Origin: Trebonia sp963836195 | Lineage (GTDB): Bacteria; Actinomycetota; Actinomycetes; Streptosporangiales; Streptosporangiaceae | DNA length: 64,000 nucleotides | Assembly (NCBI GenBank): GCA_963836195.1 | Contig: CAWIIX010000033.1 | Span: 558,001-622,000 of the forward strand | Direction: 5' to 3' | In this document: piece by piece, positions 43,318 to 52,248 of the stretch | Position numbering within the stretch: position 1 is the first letter of the stretch | How the letters are laid out: each line of letters starts with the position of its first letter | Translations under genes and position numbers: made by a program | The notes under the pieces: model-generated | The model's input: the letters and a program-made list of their open reading frames with translations, nothing else | The model's database searches: none | What the model was told of the DNA's origin: nothing

Positions 43318-45642
43318 CTACCGGCCCTGGCGCTGACCGAGCACCCAGCTCGCCAGCTGGGTTCGCGAGGACAAGCCGAGCTTGGTGAAGATGTGCTCCA
43401 TGTGGGAGTCCACGGTCCGCTTGGACAGGAACAGCCGGGCGGCGATCTCCCGGTTGCCGAGCCCGGCCGCGACCAGGGCCGCGATCTCCTTCTCGCGCCG
43501 GGTGAGCTGCCTGGCGGCCGAGCCGGCCGACTCGCCGAGGACGCCGTCGGCGGGCGTCTCGCCCTTGGCCATCGCCAGCGCGTCGGCCAGGTGCATCGCC
43601 AGGCCGCGGCTGAGCAGCTCATCGAACCGCTCGCCGCCCAGCGCGGCCCGGGCGGTGTCGGCCGCGCCCTTGCGGATCTCGGCGTAGTCAGGCCCCATCA
43701 GCACCGGCGCGTTGAGCAGGGTCCACAGCGCGTCGCCGGCGCCGTGCAGGACGGCCGCGAGCTCGAACTCGGCCGTCGCCACCCGGCAGACCGAGAGCAG
43801 GTCGAAGGACATCGCGATCGTGTGCAGGTCGTTGACCGACTCCACGATGCGCAGGCAGGCCAGGCAGTCCTCGATGGCCCCGGTGGTGTCGCCGGATAGC
43901 CAGCGGGTCGCGCCCCGCACGTACAGCGCGCCGCCGCGCGCCCACTGCTCCCCGGTCGCGTCGCACCGGCGCAGGCACTCCTCGCACAGCTGGACCGCGC
44001 GGTCGAGCTCGGCGGTCAGCAGGCAGACCGACGCGAGCCGGGAGTAGGTGACGAGCGCCAGCGGGTCGCCGAACCCGATCCGCTGGTAGCTCGCGAGCGC
44101 CTCCTCGTACCTGGCCCGCGCGGTCTCCAGGTCCCCGCCGTTGAAGGCGACGATGCCCTGGGCGTCACTGACGCACGCAGCCAGGTTCTCGTCGCCGCCC
44201 GCGGCGGCGAGCGCGGCGGCGCGCTCGAGCAGCGCCGCGCCCGTGGTCAGGTCGCCCTGCGGCACCGCGAGGACGCCGGCCCCGAACACCGCCCAGGCGT
44301 TCTCCGGCGACCCCGGGTTGACCGCGACCGCCAGGTTGTGCCAGCTCCTGCCCTCGGTGAACTGCCCGACCATGTGCCAATAGGGTCGCAGCAGCGTGGT
44401 CAGCCGCAGCCCCGCGCCCTGCTGCCCCGGCGTCGCGAACGAGAAGTCAAGGGCGGCCCGCAGGTTGTCGGTCTCGGCCCCGAGCCGGGCCAGCCACCTG
44501 GTCTGCTCGGCGCCGACGCTCCCGGCAACCGCCTCCGCCGCCAGGTCAAGGTAGTAGTCGCGGTGCCTGACCCGGAGCTGTCCGATGATGTCGGCGCCGG
44601 TCTCGGCGGCGGTCTGCGCGAGCCGCTCCGCGCCGAACTCCCGCATCGTGTCGAGCAGCTGGTAGCGGCGGTTGGCGTCGCCGTACTGCACGACCGACTT
44701 CTCGACCAGCCGGATCAGGGTCTTGCGGGTGCCACGGCCGCAGACGCGCTCGGCCGCCGCCCGCCCGAAGCCGGCCGGGAAGACCGAAAGCTCGGCCCAC
44801 AGCCGCTGCTCGGCCGGGGTGCACAGGTCATAGCTCCAGGCGATCGCGGCGCGCAGCGTCCGGTGCCGGCCGGTGGCGGTGCGGGCGGCCCCGAGGATGC
44901 GGAACCGGTCGGTCAGCCGGGTGAGGATCTCGTCGGCGGGCATGCCGCGCAGCCGGACCGCCGCCAGCTCGAGCGCGAGCGGTATGCCGTCGAGCCGCCG
45001 GCAGAGCTCGGCCACGGTCAGCGTGTTGGCCGCGCTCAGCGCGAACTCGGGGACGGCCGCCTGGGCCCGGTCGACGAACAGCGCGACCGCGTCCGCCTCG
45101 GCCGCCCCGTCCCCGGTCGGCCGCGACCAGCCTGCCGCGGGCAGCTCGAGCGGGCTGATCAGCAGCGCGTGCTCGGCCGGGACGCCCAGCGGCTCCCGGC
45201 TGGTGGTGAGGATGCGCAGCCCGGGCGCGGCCGCCAGCAGCGTGCGGGCGAGGCTGCCGCAGCCCTCCACCAGGTGCTCGCAGGTGTCGAGGACCAGCAG
45301 CAGCTCGCGTTCGGCGAGGTTCGCGGCCAGCGCCTCGAGCGGGTCGCGGGCCGCCTCGTCGGGCAGCCCGAGCGCGGCCGCCACCGCGCCCGGCAGCAGC
45401 TCGTAGTCGCGCAGCGCCGACAGCTCGACCAGCCAGCTCCCGTCGGCGAAGGTGTCCCTGATCTCGCGCGCCACCCGCAGCGCGAGCCGGGTCTTGCCGA
45501 CCCCGCCCGCCCCGCGCAGGGTGACCAGCCGGTGGTGGTCGATGGCGGCGATGATGGCCGGCACCTCCCGCCGTCGGCCGATGAAGCGGGTCACCTCGGG
45601 CGGCAGGTTGTCCCTCTGCTGGCCCATCGTCAGCGCGGCCAC
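43318..45642 (-). CDS. LuxR-family regulator with NB-ARC/AAA-type ATPase and TPR domains
   Basis: 774 aa STAND-type transcription factor. N-terminal ATPase: P-loop GAGGVGKTRLALR near residue 45, Walker B LLLVLDTCEHL, and sensor segments LRILTTSREPLG and CRRLDGIPLALELAA. The middle is helical TPR-like. The C-terminus is a LuxR helix-turn-helix (LTRREKEIAALVAAGLGNREIAARL, then SKRTVDSHMEHIFTKLG). GTG 45642 with GAGGGG upstream is the start. The ligand is unknown. The next gene downstream on the strand, the phosphatase-like protein, is 134 bases away. Confidence 0.9.
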   Translation of the reverse strand: MAALTMGQQRDNLPPEVTRFIGRRREVPAIIAAIDHHRLVTLRGAGGVGKTRLALRVAREIRDTFADGSWLVELSALRDYELLPGAVAAALGLPDEAARDPLEALAANLAERELLLVLDTCEHLVEGCGSLARTLLAAAPGLRILTTSREPLGVPAEHALLISPLELPAAGWSRPTGDGAAEADAVALFVDRAQAAVPEFALSAANTLTVAELCRRLDGIPLALELAAVRLRGMPADEILTRLTDRFRILGAARTATGRHRTLRAAIAWSYDLCTPAEQRLWAELSVFPAGFGRAAAERVCGRGTRKTLIRLVEKSVVQYGDANRRYQLLDTMREFGAERLAQTAAETGADIIGQLRVRHRDYYLDLAAEAVAGSVGAEQTRWLARLGAETDNLRAALDFSFATPGQQGAGLRLTTLLRPYWHMVGQFTEGRSWHNLAVAVNPGSPENAWAVFGAGVLAVPQGDLTTGAALLERAAALAAAGGDENLAACVSDAQGIVAFNGGDLETARARYEEALASYQRIGFGDPLALVTYSRLASVCLLTAELDRAVQLCEECLRRCDATGEQWARGGALYVRGATRWLSGDTTGAIEDCLACLRIVESVNDLHTIAMSFDLLSVCRVATAEFELAAVLHGAGDALWTLLNAPVLMGPDYAEIRKGAADTARAALGGERFDELLSRGLAMHLADALAMAKGETPADGVLGESAGSAARQLTRREKEIAALVAAGLGNREIAARLFLSKRTVDSHMEHIFTKLGLSSRTQLASWVLGQRQGR

Positions 45643-45727
45643 GATGCCCCTCGTGTCGTGCGGCCCAGCCCCGACTCCCGTCGGTCATCGGCTGATTACC
45701 GGGGCATCGTACAACGCAATCAAAAAG

Positions 45728-45772
45728 ATTGGGTGTACCTGCCGTCAAATAGCAACGGCAGGTACACCCAAT
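45728..45772 (-). terminator. Rho-independent terminator after the aminotransferase
   Basis: Perfect 18-bp inverted repeat (arms 45728-45745 and 45755-45772, nine-base loop). On the minus strand it is followed by CTTTTTG, the U-tract. It ends transcripts of the aminotransferase gene (stop at 45799) before the LuxR gene. Confidence 0.85.
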
Positions 45773-45798
45773 ACCGACTGAGACTTTGGAATGCGAAT

Positions 45799-47175
45799 TT
45801 AAAGCCTCGACCAGGCCTCGGTCAGGACCGAGCGGAGGATCTGCTCGATCTCGTCGAAGTGCTCCTGGGTGCAGATCAGCGGCGGGGCGAGCTGGATCAC
45901 CGGGTCGCCGCGGTCGTCGGCCCGGCAGACCAGCCCCGCGTCGAATAGCGCGTGCGACAGGTAGCCGCGCAGCAGCCGCTCGGACTCGTCGTCGTCGAAC
46001 GTCTCCTTGGTCGCCTTGTCCTTGACCAGCTCGATCCCGTAGAAGTAGCCGGCCCCGCGGATGTCGCCGACGATCGGCAGGTCGGACAGCTTGTCCAGGG
46101 TGGACCGGAACCCGTCCTCGTTCTCCCGCACGTTGCCGAGCAGGTTGTCCCGCTCGAACACGTCCAGGTTGGCCAGCGCGACCGCGGCCGAGACCGGGTG
46201 GCCCGCGAACGTGATGCCGTGCAGGAAGGTCGCGGTCCCCTGAGTGAACGGCTCCATCAGCTGGTCGCGGACGATCATGCCCCCGAGCGGCGAGTACCCG
46301 GAGGTGACGCCCTTGGCGAAGGTGATGATGTCCGGCTGGTAGTTGTACCTGGTCGAGCCGAAGTAGTAGCCGAGCCGGCCGAACGCGCAGATCACCTCGT
46401 CCGACACCAGCAGCACGCCGTACTTGTCGCAGATCTCCCGCACCCGCTGGAAGTAGCCGGCCGGGGGCGTGAAGCAGCCGCCCGAGTTCTGCACCGGCTC
46501 GAGGAAGACGGCCGCGACCGACTCCGGGTCCTCGCGCAGGATCGCCCGCTCGATCTCGTCGGCCGCCCACACGCCGAACTGCTCTTCCGACCACTGCGCG
46601 GCGAAGTCGGGCGCCCGGTAGATGTTGGTGTTCGGCACCCGGACGCCGCCGGCCGGCAGCGGCTCGAAGTCGTGCTTGATCGCGGACAGGCCGGTGACCG
46701 CGAGCGCGCCCATCGACGTGCCGTGGTACGCGTACTCGCGGCTCAGCACCTTGTACCTGGTCGGCTCGCCCGTGTGCTTGAAGTACGCCTTGGCCAGCTT
46801 CCAGGCCGACTCGACCGCCTCGGAGCCCGAGGTGGTGAAGAACACCTTGTTCAGGTCGCCCGGGGCGAGCTCGGCCAGCCGCGCGGCGAGCTCGACCGCC
46901 GACGGGTGCGCGTAGGACCAGAGCGGGAAGTAGGCCAGCTCGGACGCCTGCTTGGCGGCGGCCTCGGCCAGCTCGGTGCGGCCGTGCCCGACCATCGAGA
47001 CGAACAGCCCCGCGAGGCCGTCGAGGTACCGCTTGCCCTTGTCGTCGTAGACGTACGGACCGGAGCCGCGCACGATCACCGGCACATCGGAGTCGTTGTA
47101 GGTCGACATCCGGGTGAAGTGCATCCACAGGTGCTGCTTGGCCGCGTCCTGCAGCTGTTCGGGAGTGAAGGTCAT
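45799..47175 (-). CDS. Class III (omega) aminotransferase, probably putrescine/diamine:pyruvate type
   Basis: 458 aa, PLP-dependent fold type I. Motifs: NKVFFTTSGSEAVESAWKLA (phosphate binding), AAVFLEPVQNSGGCFTPP, LLVSDEVICAFGRLG (Asp that contacts PLP nitrogen), and the PLP Lys in ITFAKGVTSGYSPLGG. It is very like actinomycete putrescine or beta-alanine:pyruvate aminotransferases. It is translationally coupled to an Lrp regulator (ATGA overlap) and diverges from an aminobutyraldehyde-type dehydrogenase. This supports a diamine-to-GABA role; the exact substrate is inference. Confidence 0.9.
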   Translation of the reverse strand: MTFTPEQLQDAAKQHLWMHFTRMSTYNDSDVPVIVRGSGPYVYDDKGKRYLDGLAGLFVSMVGHGRTELAEAAAKQASELAYFPLWSYAHPSAVELAARLAELAPGDLNKVFFTTSGSEAVESAWKLAKAYFKHTGEPTRYKVLSREYAYHGTSMGALAVTGLSAIKHDFEPLPAGGVRVPNTNIYRAPDFAAQWSEEQFGVWAADEIERAILREDPESVAAVFLEPVQNSGGCFTPPAGYFQRVREICDKYGVLLVSDEVICAFGRLGYYFGSTRYNYQPDIITFAKGVTSGYSPLGGMIVRDQLMEPFTQGTATFLHGITFAGHPVSAAVALANLDVFERDNLLGNVRENEDGFRSTLDKLSDLPIVGDIRGAGYFYGIELVKDKATKETFDDDESERLLRGYLSHALFDAGLVCRADDRGDPVIQLAPPLICTQEHFDEIEQILRSVLTEAWSRL

Positions 47176-47651
47176 CGCGTTCCCCATGTGTAGGTCTGCT
47201 TGCGCAGCTTGAGATAGACAAATGTCTCGGTCGAGGTGACGGACGGCACCCCGCGCACCCGGCTCAGAATCTCCAGCAGGTGGTCGTCGTCCTCGCACAC
47301 CACCTCGAGCAGCAGGTCGAACGAGCCGGCCGTGAGCACCACGTAGTCGATCTCTTCCATCGCCGCGAGGTCGTCGGCGACCTTCTCGAGGTCGCCCTCG
47401 CACCGCAGCCCGATCATCGCCTGCCGCCGGAAGCCGAGCCGCAGCGGGTCGGTGACCGCCACGATCTGCATGACGCCGGTCTCGTGCAGCCGCTGCACGC
47501 GCTGCCGGACGGCGGCCTCGGAAAGCCCGACCGCCTTCCCGATCGCCGCGTACGACTGGCGCCCGTCGGCCTGCAGCTGCTCGATGATCCGCTTGGAAAT
47601 ATCGTCGAGCACCGCCGTGCCGACCGGACCGCCGCGCGGGCCGTGGGCCAT
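47172..47651 (-). CDS. Lrp/AsnC-family regulator
   Basis: 159 aa from ATG 47651 with AGAAGGA nine bases upstream; a longer start at 47690 is possible. N-terminal helix-turn-helix (LDDISKRIIEQLQADGRQSYAAIGKAVGLSEAAVRQRVQRL) and C-terminal RAM (ligand-sensing) domain (VVLTAGSFDLLLEVVCEDDDHLLEIL). Probable local regulator of the aminotransferase and divergent aldehyde dehydrogenase. Confidence 0.93.
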   Translation of the reverse strand: MAHGPRGGPVGTAVLDDISKRIIEQLQADGRQSYAAIGKAVGLSEAAVRQRVQRLHETGVMQIVAVTDPLRLGFRRQAMIGLRCEGDLEKVADDLAAMEEIDYVVLTAGSFDLLLEVVCEDDDHLLEILSRVRGVPSVTSTETFVYLKLRKQTYTWGTR

Positions 47652-47830
47652 CCGATCACGTCCTTCTGCCGCTAGCTTGAGTACATTCATGCTTGCCACG
47701 GAGGGCCCAGATGTCAACTGATTTCGAAGACAAATGTGCAAAAATCCACGGAATCACTTGTAGCGGCCGTCTGGCTTTGCCAAGCTCGGCACGCACGGTC
47801 GGACACTGACCGGCACCACGGGAGGCTGGG

Positions 47831-49264
47831 ATGACACAGGCACGCTTGCGCAACTTCGTCAACGGCAAGTACACCGACCCATGCGAGGGCGGCTACAGCG
47901 AGGTCATCGACCCGAGCACCGGCGCCGCCTACGCGCACGCCCCGGTGTCGACCGCGGCCGACGTCGACGAGGCGCTGCGGGCCGCCGCCACCGCGTTCGA
48001 GAGCTGGCGCGACTCGACCCCGGCGGAGCGCTCGCGGGCGATGCTGCGGTTCGCCGACGCGGTCGAGCGGCGCGCGGACGAGTTCGTCGCGGCCGAGACC
48101 CGCAACACCGGCAAGCCGGTCGCGCTCGCCGTCACCGACGAGCTGCCGCCGAGCGTGGACCAGCTTCGGTTCTTCGCCGGCGCCGCCAGGATCCTCGAGG
48201 GCCGCAGCGCGGGCGAGTACCTGCGCGACCACACGTCCATGATCCGGCGCGAGCCGATCGGCGTCTGCGCGCAGGTCACGCCGTGGAACTACCCGCTCAT
48301 GATGGCCGTCTGGAAGATCGCGCCCGCGCTCGCCGCGGGCAACACGGTCGTGCTCAAGCCGTCCGACACCACGCCGGTCTCGAGCCTGCTGCTGGCCGAG
48401 GTCGCGGCCGAGTTCTTCCCGCCCGGCGTGTTCAACGTCCTGTGCGGCGACCGGGGCACCGGCCGGGCGATGATCGCCCACGACATCCCCGCGATGGCCT
48501 CGATCACCGGGTCGGTCCGGGCCGGGAGGGAGGTCGCGCGCACCGCCGCCGACGGCGTCAAGCGGGTCCACCTCGAGCTCGGCGGCAAGGCCCCGGTCAT
48601 CGTCTTCGACGACGCCGACGTGGCCGCGGCGGCCAAGGGGATCGCCGCGGCCGGCTACTACAACGCCGGCCAGGACTGCACCGCCGCCACCCGCGTGCTG
48701 GCCGCGCCCGGCATCGCCGCCGACCTCACCGAGGCGCTGGCCGAGCAGGCCAGGTCGACCACGACCGGCGGCCTCGACGTCGCCGACGCGTGCTACGGCC
48801 CGCTCAACAGCGCCGGCCAGCTCGCCCGGGTGGCCGGCTTCCTCGACCGGCTGCCGGACCACGCGACCGTGCACGCGGGCGGTCACCCGGTCCCCGGCCC
48901 GGGCTACCTGTTCGAGCCGACCGTCGTCTCCGGCCTCGGGCAGGACGACGAGCTGATCCAGGACGAGGTGTTCGGCCCGGTGATCACCGTCCAGCGGTTC
49001 GCCGACGAGGATCAGGCCGTCCGCTGGGCCAACGGGGTCGACTACGGGCTCGGCTCGAGCGTCTGGACGCGGGACCACGGCCGGGCGATGCGCGTCTCCC
49101 GGCGGCTGGATTTCGGGGTGGTCTGGATCAATACCCACATCCCGTTCATCGCCGAGATGCCGCACGGGGGCTTCAAGCACTCCGGCTACGGCAAGGACCT
49201 GTCCATGTACGGCTTCGAGGACTACACGCGGATCAAGCACGTCATGTCCTTCATCGGCGCCTAG
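47831..49264 (+). CDS. Aldehyde dehydrogenase, probably 4-aminobutyraldehyde (PatD-like)
   Basis: 477 aa. NAD(P)-dependent ALDH fold: VTPWNYPLMMAVWKIAPALAAGNTVVLKPSD, HLELGGKAPVIVFDDAD (catalytic Glu), and the catalytic Cys in NAGQDCTAATR. The Gln-Asp before Cys and the C-terminal PHGGFKHSGYGKDLSMYGFEDYTRIKHVM are typical of gamma-aminobutyraldehyde dehydrogenases. Together with the divergent aminotransferase and Lrp regulator it forms a putrescine-to-GABA type route. GGGAGG lies about six bases upstream of ATG 47831. Confidence 0.92.
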   Translation: MTQARLRNFVNGKYTDPCEGGYSEVIDPSTGAAYAHAPVSTAADVDEALRAAATAFESWRDSTPAERSRAMLRFADAVERRADEFVAAETRNTGKPVALAVTDELPPSVDQLRFFAGAARILEGRSAGEYLRDHTSMIRREPIGVCAQVTPWNYPLMMAVWKIAPALAAGNTVVLKPSDTTPVSSLLLAEVAAEFFPPGVFNVLCGDRGTGRAMIAHDIPAMASITGSVRAGREVARTAADGVKRVHLELGGKAPVIVFDDADVAAAAKGIAAAGYYNAGQDCTAATRVLAAPGIAADLTEALAEQARSTTTGGLDVADACYGPLNSAGQLARVAGFLDRLPDHATVHAGGHPVPGPGYLFEPTVVSGLGQDDELIQDEVFGPVITVQRFADEDQAVRWANGVDYGLGSSVWTRDHGRAMRVSRRLDFGVVWINTHIPFIAEMPHGGFKHSGYGKDLSMYGFEDYTRIKHVMSFIGA

Positions 49265-49572
49265 CAAATTTTTCGAAAAACAAAAATAACGAAAATTAAA
49301 AGGACCAAATTCGATCAGCACCAAACGGGACCAGGTTAATTGCGTCACCATTCTGCTTGCCTGCGTGGTTCGGGACCTTGGTCCCTAAGGTATCCCTTAT
49401 ACCCCGCCGTTCTGTGACTCAGACATTACTATGGGGCTGCATGGCAGGTCAGGCATCTAAATTATTTCCTGGGATTGCGTAGTAGGCACGTGTCTTTGTT
49501 CGTCTAGTCACTATGGGGCCTCACTGGGGTCTCTTTCTGACCGCGTGAACAAGGTTGGCTACGGAGGCGATC
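49265..49572. other. AT-rich 308-bp intergenic region
   Basis: Unusually low in GC for this genome: the first 50 bases are mostly A and T (for example AATTTTTCGAAAAACAAAAA). It holds two small palindromes, GGGACC-TT-GGTCCC at 49372-49385 and GGTAT-N5-ATACC at 49389-49403. No gene is seen. It separates the aldehyde dehydrogenase from the YCII/ECF pair and looks like an insertion boundary or promoter region. Confidence 0.5.
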
Positions 49573-49866
49573 ATGCAGTACCTGCTCTTGGTCTGCGCCG
49601 AGGGTTCGGTCGACGACGACCGCGTCGAACTGGAGACGACAACTATCCCCGCGCCACGCGGCGAGGCCGCAGAACGGCACGGGATCCTGGTCGTGGGCAG
49701 CCCGCAGCCCGCGATGGCAGCCACGCTGGAATTTCGCGGCCGAGATGTAACGATCACCGATGGTCCCTATGCCCGTACATATGGACAGATATGCGGTTTC
49801 GACATCATTGACGGCGAGCAGCTTGAGGAGGTAATCGAACTCGCATCACGGCCAAGTGGCCCGTGA
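49573..49866 (+). CDS. YCII-related (DGPF) protein, short form
   Basis: 97 aa starting MQYLLLVCAEG, with GGAGG upstream of ATG 49573. The DGPF signature appears as TDGPYARTYG. YCII/DGPF proteins are the constant neighbours of ECF42 sigma factors, and here it overlaps the sigma gene by 4 nt. It is shorter than usual (about 115-120 aa): the segment before DGPF is compressed and the C-terminal IEVRP motif is absent. Together with the broken sigma gene this suggests a decaying pair. Confidence 0.8.
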   Translation: MQYLLLVCAEGSVDDDRVELETTTIPAPRGEAAERHGILVVGSPQPAMAATLEFRGRDVTITDGPYARTYGQICGFDIIDGEQLEEVIELASRPSGP

Positions 49867-51166
49867 CAGACGGCGACGCATCCGTAGCGGAGCAGCTCGC
49901 GGCCGTCTCCGCTGACGCCTGGGATCACATCGCGGTGACCCTGACCCGGCTGACCGGGGACAGGGAACTCGCCGAGGATTGTGTTCAGGACGCCTTCGCG
50001 CGCGCTCTGGTCCGGTGGCCGGTTGACGGCGTGCCCGGAAAGCCGATGGCGTGGCTCATGACCACGGCCAGGAACCGGGCCATGGACCGGGCCAGGCGCG
50101 CGCTGGTGGAGGCGGAGAAGCTCAGGCTGATCGCCCGGGAGGCGGCCCGCGAGCCGCCCGACCTGGTGACCGACGCCGAGGTCATCGCCGACGACCGGCT
50201 GGAGATGATGTTCGCCTGCGCGCACCCGGCGCTGCCGATCGAGGCGCAGGTCGCGCTCAGCCTGTCCAGCCTGACGTCCCTGTCGGCGGCCGAGATCGCG
50301 GACGCGTTCCTGGTCAGCGAGCGGACGATGCGGCAACGGCTGTTCCGGGCCAAGCAGCGGCTGCGGCGGGTGGGCGCCCCGCTGCTGCCGCTTAAGCAGG
50401 ATCTGCCGATGCGGCTGCCGGCCGTCCTGCACGTCCTCTACCTGATGTTCAACGCGGGGTACGGGGGAATCGGGGCCGACGGCCCCGTCCACGAGTCGCT
50501 GCTCGACGAGGCGCTGCGGCTCGGCCGGGTGCTGGTCGACCTGATGCCGGGCGAGCCGGAGGCGACCGGGCTGCTGTCGCTGATGCTGCTGCACGACGCC
50601 CGGCGCGGCGCCCGCCGGCATCAGCGCGAGTTCGTCCCGCTGTTCGCCCAGGACCGGTCGCGCTGGAACCGGGCCGAGATCGCCGACGGCCTCGCGCTGG
50701 CCGACCGGGCCGCGCGGGCGGGCCGGTCCGGCCCGTTCCAGCTCCGGGCCGAGATCGCCGCCTGCCACGACAGCGCGCCGATCGCACGCGGAGACCGACT
50801 GGTGGCGCATCTCCCTGCTGTTCGGACAGCTCGCGCGGAAGGACTCGTTCGCGTCGGTCGATCCCGTGCCAGTCGCTCGCGGTCGGCGGCGCCGACAGCC
50901 CCGAGGCGGGCCTGCTGATCGTGACCGAGCCGCCGGATCAGAAGACGGCCGGGCCGGACGACGGACGGCACCCGACCGTGGGCGGAACGCCGCCGCTGGC
51001 CGTCCGCTATCAGCTCCTGCCCGGCATCCGCGGTTACCTGCTGCGGCTGTCGGGGCTGCTGGCCGAGTCGGCCGACGCCTACCGCGAGGCGCTCGACGCG
51101 GCCGCGTCGATCGCCCAGTTCCGGGCCGAGCTGCTCGGCCCGCGCGCGTCCTTCGAAGCAAGCTGA
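49863..51166 (+). pseudogene. ECF42-type RNA polymerase sigma factor, broken by two frameshifts
   Basis: The N-terminal 300 residues are a good ECF42 sigma factor: region 2 (LTGDRELAEDCVQDAFARAL, then PMAWLMTTARNRAMDR), region 4 (SLSAAEIADAFLVSERTMRQRL), and the long C-terminal extension (VLYLMFNAGYGG, ARRGARRHQREFVPLFAQDRSRW). Reading then leaves the frame. The next part, AETDWWRISLLFGQLARK, is in +1 from about 50786. The part after LAVGGADSPEAGL to YREALDAAASIAQFRAELLG is in the third frame and ends at 51166. Two small indels, near 50785 and 50875, break the extension that the family needs; the in-frame stop is at 50918. Confidence 0.8.
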
Positions 51167-51250
51167 CCCGCAGCGCGTCCGTGGGTGGACAGGCGCGCTG
51201 CGGGTGGCTCGGCACCCCCCCAGGTGCATTCAGCAAGTTCGGTCAACCTC

Positions 51251-51304
51251 TCGGTGTGACCGGGAAGCGCCCGCCCCCGCGTGGGCGCCTCCCGGTCACA
51301 CCGA
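51251..51304. terminator. Long GC-rich hairpin, possible terminator
   Basis: Arms TCGGTGTGACCGGG (51251-51264) and its exact complement at 51291-51304 extend through a mismatch into GCGCCC/GGGCGC. This gives about 21 bp of stem around a ten-base loop. No U-tract follows, so the terminator role for the sigma gene is tentative. Confidence 0.5.
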
Positions 51305-51506
51305 GGGGGAAGGGCCATCCCCGGTCCGACAGCGAGCAACCGGGAAGTGGACCAGGGATGGCCGCGCGTTGCCTCGGCGAACCCCTCAATCCGCCGGGCA
51401 CAACTGGCAAACCCCCCCTGAATGCCAGTGTCGCGCCGCGCTTAGCGGCCAGCTAGTACAGTTACCAACCGGTCACCCTGCGCGTTGCTAACGATAGCGG
51501 TCTATG

Positions 51507-51532
51507 GGCATAGGTGTCTACACACCTATGCC
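51507..51532. promoter_or_regulatory. Operator palindrome upstream of GntR
   Basis: Perfect 11-bp inverted repeat GGCATAGGTGT-CTAC-ACACCTATGCC. It ends nine bases before the TATAAT at 51541 and so overlaps the -35 position, the classic place for a GntR autorepressor to bind. Confidence 0.65.
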
Positions 51533-51540
51533 ACTTGCTC

Positions 51541-51546
51541 TATAAT
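51541..51546 (+). promoter_or_regulatory. Consensus -10 TATAAT of the GntR gene
   Basis: Exact -10 consensus, rare in this GC-rich genome, 40 bases before the GTG start and followed by a run of eight T. The -35 position falls inside the palindrome. Confidence 0.6.
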
Positions 51547-51586
51547 TTTTTTTGGGACCCACGGTGCGAAGGGATGGAGACACCGG

Positions 51587-52018
51587 GTGCAGATCGACTA
51601 CGACTCCGGCGAACCGGTATACCTGCAGATCGCTCGGCTGCTCCGAGACCAGATCATCCAGGGAGAGCTGCAGGTAGGCGCGCAGCTGCCCTCAGGCAAC
51701 GAGATGCAGGCCAGCCGGGGCGTCACCCGCGTCACTTACCAGCACGCGGTCGACCAGCTGCGCGAGGCGGGCCTGGTGGTGACCCGCGCGGGCAAGGGCA
51801 CCTTCGTCGTCGCGGTGCCGATGCTGCAGGTGATCGGCCTGTCGGCCGGCGACCAGGTAACCGCCCGGATGCCGACCGAGGCCGAACGCGAGCAGCTCGA
51901 CACCGGCCTCACCCCGGTCCTGGTAGTCACCCGAGCTGACGGCGGCGAGGAAGTCTTCCCCGCCGCCGTCACCGTCTGCCAGGCCAACCCCGGACCCCCA
52001 GCCCCCCCATCCACCTAG
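51587..52018 (+). CDS. GntR-family transcriptional regulator
   Basis: 143 aa from GTG 51587 with GGGATGGAGA eight bases upstream. The winged helix-turn-helix starts EPVYLQIARLLRDQIIQGELQVGAQLPSGNEM and ends GLVVTRAGKGTFVV. Only a short C-terminal segment remains (GDQVTARMPTEAEREQL), so it belongs to the small actinomycete GntR forms without a full effector domain. The longer ORF start at 51485 lies across its own promoter and is rejected. A palindrome overlaps its promoter. Confidence 0.87.
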   Translation: MQIDYDSGEPVYLQIARLLRDQIIQGELQVGAQLPSGNEMQASRGVTRVTYQHAVDQLREAGLVVTRAGKGTFVVAVPMLQVIGLSAGDQVTARMPTEAEREQLDTGLTPVLVVTRADGGEEVFPAAVTVCQANPGPPAPPST

Positions 52019-52073
52019 CCCCACCCCCACGCGCCCCACGCCCCGCGCACCCACCACCTCCGCCCCGCGCCCG

Positions 52074-52207
52074 CACCTGTCAGCTACCCCATCGACCCGA
52101 AGCGCGACCTGTCGCCTGCGCCAGCGACACCAATAGGCCACCAATAGGCCAGGTCGATGGCGTCGGCGACAGGTCCCCGAACCTGTCGATGGGATAGCCG
52201 TCAGGTC
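52074..52207. repeat. Nested imperfect inverted repeat between GntR and azoreductase
   Basis: Outer arms (52074-52097 and 52184-52207) are imperfect complements around CCCATCGA. Inner arms GACCTGTCGCC (about 52106) and GGCGACAGGTC (52165-52175) pair exactly. The centre has two direct copies of ACCAATAGGCC (52129-52150). It lies between convergent genes, so it may be a large bidirectional terminator or a small mobile-repeat relic. Confidence 0.55.
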
Positions 52208-52248
52208 GGCAGACGCGGCGCCTGCCGCGATAACAGCAACAAGCGGTG

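Larger units (their letters stand above)
51167..51586. other. 420-bp intergenic region with a long hairpin and GntR promoter
   Basis: Between the broken sigma gene and the GntR gene. It contains the hairpin at 51251-51304 and the GntR palindrome and promoter at 51507-51546. ORFs here lack motifs and I call none. Confidence 0.5.

Noticed and set aside
44828..47221. 797-aa ORF spanning the LuxR, spacer and aminotransferase region
   Set aside because: Reads in an out-of-frame register across two genes and an 18-bp terminator; no domain is visible.
47714..49351. 545-aa ORF antisense to the aldehyde dehydrogenase
   Set aside because: Shadow frame with biased composition; the dehydrogenase has all catalytic motifs.
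51541..51552. T-run after TATAAT as the tail of an intrinsic terminator
   Set aside because: The palindrome at 51507-51532 ends nine bases before the -10 box and 13 bases before the T-run, too far for a terminator; promoter and operator fit better.
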